Source of the DNA: Ectobius pallidus
Lineage: Eukaryota > Arthropoda > Insecta > Blattodea > Ectobiidae
Reading direction: 5' to 3'
Length of the DNA: 64,000 nucleotides
Assembly: GCA_964059195.1 (NCBI GenBank)
Contig: CAXKWD010000006.1
Coordinates: forward strand, 8,982,530-9,046,529
The notes beneath the pieces are model-generated. The model had not been told where the DNA came from, did not search any database, and saw only the letters and a program-made list of their open reading frames with translations. How positions within the stretch are numbered: position 1 is the stretch's first letter; the number at the start of each line of letters is the position of its first letter. Made by a program: the position numbers and the translations under genes. Below are positions 60,553 to 64,000 of the stretch, piece after piece.

Positions 60553-60960
60553 ATATACAAAGGCTATTTTTTTTCAACCTCCAATGGGGCATAAAATTAA
60601 AACCACAGTGAAAATCAAAACTGTTTTATTTGGAACATTTAGGTACACCTTCTAGCTACTTCTCTAAATAGTCGTGCTCCGATTGAGACATTTGTCGTAG
60701 CGTGGTACCAACTTTCCAATACCCTCTTCATAGAAGCTTGCCGCCAGCGTATTGAGAAGGGTCTTCACAGCATTTTGAAGTGTTTCTTTTGATTGTGGAT
60801 TGTCGTAATGGATCCACGTTTTATCCCCTGTCACGATGGATTTCAAAAACTCGATCCCGTTCCGAGTGACTTCAAATACTGTTCAGTACCTTCTCCAGCC
60901 TGAGTTACATGAACCAATATAAGAGGATGCTAATTACAAATAGAGAAGAGCACGGGAAGT
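60553..60960 (-). pseudogene. Internally deleted mariner element
   Basis: The minus-strand frame at 60664-60846 reads KSIVTGDKTWIHYDNPQSKE and then directly LQNAVKTLLNTLAASFYEEG. This joins the first catalytic-Asp region (TGDKTWIHYD) to the C-terminus and removes the segment with the other catalytic residues. After KCLNRS the natural end DYLEK and stop appear in another frame. A terminal repeat candidate, AGGCTATTTTTTTTCAACC, is at 60559. Just before it, at 60393, CAGTGGCGGATCATT is another hAT-like end. Confidence 0.85.
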
Positions 60961-61159
60961 ACGAGTCCCATCCAACTTATCACATACTTTCATCTCGCTC
61001 ACTCAAATATGAATGTGTGCCTTGTTGATAACCATAATAATAAAAGCGTTACTCAAAAAATGTGTTCTGAAACTTGCATTTAGTTCCTACTTTAATAGTT
61101 TTATAGCCTATTGAGGTGGCTAGGTACTGGTTTTGAGCACCTAAAAAATGAAATAATAA

Positions 61160-62100
61160 ATACCTGTTAATTTAATCCAGGGACTGCTAGAGGCTCGTCG
61201 TCATCATGTGTATCACTACACTGTACGTCACTGCCATCGCCGCCAGTGTTTTGTAAATTTATGATACATTCTAAAATTTCATCACATCCTGTTTCCTTCA
61301 TGAAGTCGTTTTCTCATAGTTTTTTGCGTGTTTTACACATGATTTAGTCTGTCTGTGTCACATTGTCAATTTCTTCGTTTATGAGTTTTTCAACATTTTT
61401 GAGTTTAAAAGTATTATTTTTATTTTCGTCCCCCCATTTATCTGAGTCCACACCAGTTCAATAGGATTGTACTTGAAATGATAAGATGGTAGGCGTATTA
61501 CCTCGCGGCCCATTTCATTAGCAAGAAGATTGAGCTCATACATTTTAGCCTGATTTTTGAACAGCAATACACGTAATAACTCTGGGTTTGTTTTGGTTGC
61601 AGAAAACACTATGTCCTTTTGTTGTAGCCATTCAATAATTTCAGACTTTCTGGTGGAAGTGTTTGGAATTTTGTTTATAGTGACAGAGTGATAAGGAGCA
61701 TTATCCATTACTATTATGCTTCCTTCTTCTAAATAATTTAAAAATCTGTTAAAAAACTAACCCTTAAATGTAACAGGTATCATCTCCTCATAGTAAACAG
61801 ATGATGTCAATACTTTCCATTAAAAATTTTCACCTATCGTTCGTCTTTCTATACTTGAAACCTAAATTTTGAAGTATCCTGTAAGTGGATGTAATAGAGC
61901 CTTTGAATGAAATTTTGTTTTATAAAGCCTGTGTAATTTTTTGTATTGTTGGGAATTCTCCTTTGTTTCCGTACAGCATCCCTATCAAAAACAGTTAAGC
62001 CTCTTGGGGGTCCAGTGTGCTTCCTCGGTGATAAGGAGCCTGGAGAACTGCTGGAATAAAATTTTTTGGCCTCACAGCAAATGCCACGCTAAGCCACTGA
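61160..62100 (-). pseudogene. Tc1/mariner-superfamily transposase with long D-E spacing
   Basis: On the minus strand, fragments in several frames read SPRKHTGPPRGLTVFDRDAV, then GSITSTYRILQNLGFKYRKT (helix-turn-helix part), then a catalytic-region segment FLNYLEEGSIIVMDNAPYHS. The 109-codon frame 61379-61708 contains the second Asp (VMDNAPYH) and the Glu in RLPSYHFKYNPIELVW, with about 81 residues between them. The C-terminal acidic tail continues to about 61160. The spacing recalls the described DD82E group rather than D34D mariners. Several frameshifts and stops make it inactive. Confidence 0.78.
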
Positions 62101-62204
62101 GAGGCTGAGAGTTTTTAAATCAAGTTTTCCTCTCTCTTAATTAAAATACTTTTTTAAAAATTATGAAGTGCCAGTATGGTACTTTATGAGATTGTGTGGG
62201 GGAC

Positions 62205-63000
62205 GAAAAAATGTCTGTCCGTCTGTCTGTCCGTCTGTCCGTGTGTCTGTACGCACCATAACTCAAATACGCTTTTTCGGATTTTCACGAAACTTGGAAA
62301 ACACATTTATAATGTCCATGGGAAGAACCCTATTGATATTGAACCAAATCGGTTCACCGGTACCGGAGTAATGCCCAATTTAGTGCCTATTTTAATAGAT
62401 TATATTAGAAAGGCGCCATAGCTCAAATACGCAGTATTGGATTTCCATCAAACTTGGTATACGCATTTATGACTCCCATGAAAAGTACCCTATTGAATTT
62501 GAACCTAATCTGTTGACCGGTACCGGAGTAAAACCCAATTTAGTGTCTATTTTAAAGGCGCAATATCTCAAATACGCTTTATCGGATTTTTATGAAAATT
62601 CGTATACGCATTTATAATGTCCATGGGAAGACGTCTATTGATATTCGACCAAATCGGTTGGCCAGTACCGGAATAATGCCCAATTTAGTGCCTTTTATGT
62701 TAATATGTAAGAAGTCGCGATAACTCAGATATGCTTTACTGGATATTCCTGAAACTTTGTATATCCATATACATGGGAAGTCGTCTACTGATATTGGACC
62801 AAATCGGTAGACCGGTACCGGAGTAAAATCCAATTTAGTGTCTATTTTAAAGACGCGGTAACTCAAATACGATTTGCCGGATTTTTATGAAACTTGGTAT
62901 ACACATTTATAATGTCCATGGGAAGAAGTCTATTGATATTGGACAAAATCGGTTGACCTGTTTCGGAGTAATGCTCAATTTAGTGCCTATTTTATGGTAA
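62205..63000. repeat. Tandem degenerate repeat of about 140-160 bp preceded by a GTCTGTCC run
   Basis: Five units contain AACTCAAATACGC-type starts (62251, 62414, 62558, 62716, 62855), TATACGCATTTATAATGTCC, GGGAAG, ATTGATATT, ACCGGTACCGGAGTAA and CCCAATTTAGTG. A TCTG/TCCG run (62213-62247) precedes the first. Short frames on both strands repeat the same peptide phrase but carry stops. This resembles the block at 33840. Confidence 0.85.
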
Positions 63001-63170
63001 TATACGTATTCGAAAGAATTTATATAAAAAAAGCAAATCAGTTATCTTGACAACATAGCCTATTGTTTTACTGTGATATTATAGGGCTTTGGAAAATAAA
63101 ATACAGTTAGCTATGACCAAAAAACACTATTGTTCTACAAGCGCTTATCCAACTAGACCGTTAAACTGAC

Positions 63171-63245
63171 CCAGATGGCCGAGATGGTAACGTTTTGGCC
63201 TCACATTCTGGAGTTTCAGGTTCACATCCCGAAACCGGCCAATTT
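63171..63245 (+). mobile_element. tRNA-like SINE head or tRNA pseudogene
   Basis: An A-box-like TGGCCGAGATGG (63176-63187) and a B-box GGTTCACATCC (63219-63229) have tRNA-like spacing. No matching acceptor stem or CCA-adjacent pairing is convincing, and a T run follows at 63250. It is more likely a SINE head or pseudogene than a working tRNA. Confidence 0.55.
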
Positions 63246-63357
63246 GACTTTTTTTTATTGTATTTTTATGTGAGAGTGCGATTGTCAAGATATCACAAAT
63301 CTGTATAGTTCAGCTGATGCTGGAAGATGTTAATCTGATAAAAAAAAGAACAAACGT

Positions 63358-63480
63358 CTAGTAAGCCCTGCTTAATGAATAAATCTGGAGGTTAACTTGG
63401 AAATCAATTTTAAAAAAAAACATATTCTGCATATCATAATTGCAGTCATAACTGATTAAACAAAAACATACTGGCACTTT
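63358..63480 (+). repeat. Dispersed repeat segment shared with 11.99 kb
   Basis: AGTAAGCCCTGCTTAAT and GCATATCATAATTGCA are shared in order with the loop of the nested foldback element. Between them the two copies differ by small indels. Confidence 0.65.
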
Positions 63481-64000
63481 TTTACATCAGTTTACCTGAT
63501 TTTATTTCTAAAGCAGTGGATAAAGGATAAAACATATGACATTTCGACCCTTCCACAGAGTCTTCTAAAACTCACTTCTTCTATGGAACACTTTTTAAAA
63601 AATGACGCTTCTGGCCTTACTTTGCAATTCTTGTTTTTATGCTGTGATTTCAGCTTGCAGTTGGTTTGCTTAGCGACAATAACTAAAACACGTCCCTGCA
63701 CTGAAATCTGAAAGAGAGAACCTCTTCATGAATATTATAATACTTGCTTAAAGCTGTTTCGGTGATTTTCTGAGAACTGGTTACTGTTACTTTTATAGAA
63801 AGAAAACAGGCATGTGTTTATTGAAAGACTCGGCCTCTTCAGACGGACCACAATAAGAACTTTGTAATATAAATTAGATTTTAGTACCTTTCATGTCGCA
63901 ACTCAGTTGCTGCTATAATACTAAAGCATGCAAACATTTATTTGATGATAAATTAAAAACCAGTCCAGATATAAATATGATTTTTGGATGAACGTGTGCA
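63481..64000. other. Non-coding end of window
   Basis: Nothing recognised. The 69-codon minus-strand frame at 63492 lacks similarity. Confidence 0.45.

Overview
The window is eukaryotic, AT-rich and almost entirely made of transposable elements. Insect-type non-LTR retrotransposons, Ty3/gypsy elements, mariner-family remnants and tRNA-derived SINEs point to an arthropod, most likely an insect with a large repeat-rich genome. I cannot name the species from sequence alone. No intact host gene is visible. The only host-like coding trace is a decayed C2H2 zinc-finger stretch near 23.1 kb.

Layout. 1-2586: non-coding. 2591-14136: a TTAA-flanked foldback element with two arms of about 2.75 kb, each carrying the same two-ORF gene module. 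A second, TA-flanked foldback element (10226-13806) sits inside the right-hand copy of the second ORF. 14.9-20.8 kb: successive blocks of different tandem repeats (109, 172, 95, 70, 28 and 183 bp), including a short GC-rich stretch with repeated YY1-like and CRE sites. 20.8-23.2 kb: a LINE fragment, a SINE, microsatellites and the zinc-finger relic. 23.9-33.1 kb: one near-complete two-ORF LINE and three truncated relatives, every junction lying in (TAA)n; this ends in about 1.1 kb of (AAT)n. 33.1-37.3 kb: a small palindromic MITE, two SINEs and low-complexity AT sequence.

37375-48459 (minus strand): a complete Ty3/gypsy retrotransposon with 2.3-kb LTRs, a GTTT target duplication and open gag and pol. 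The two ORFs are in the same frame and separated by one UGA in a UGA-CUA-G context, which suggests readthrough. It appears to have landed in a decayed pogo-like transposon (TIR-like ends at 37332 and 49735, PHD-like tail at 49302). 49.9-52.4 kb: a LINE fragment, a mariner remnant and a hAT-like MITE. 52860-60292 (plus strand): a second LTR element with apparently identical 1965-bp LTRs and a CTAA target duplication. It has an intact gag related to that of the first element but no pol, so it probably depends on a relative for enzymes. 60.5-64 kb: a deleted mariner, a decayed Tc1/mariner-superfamily transposase with an unusually long D-to-E spacing, a degenerate tandem repeat and a tRNA-like sequence.

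The most unusual items are the palindromic TTAA element with a duplicated spliced gene module, the gag-only LTR element beside its likely autonomous relative, the UGA readthrough junction, and the LINE family that keeps landing in TAA tracts, including those inside its own copies.
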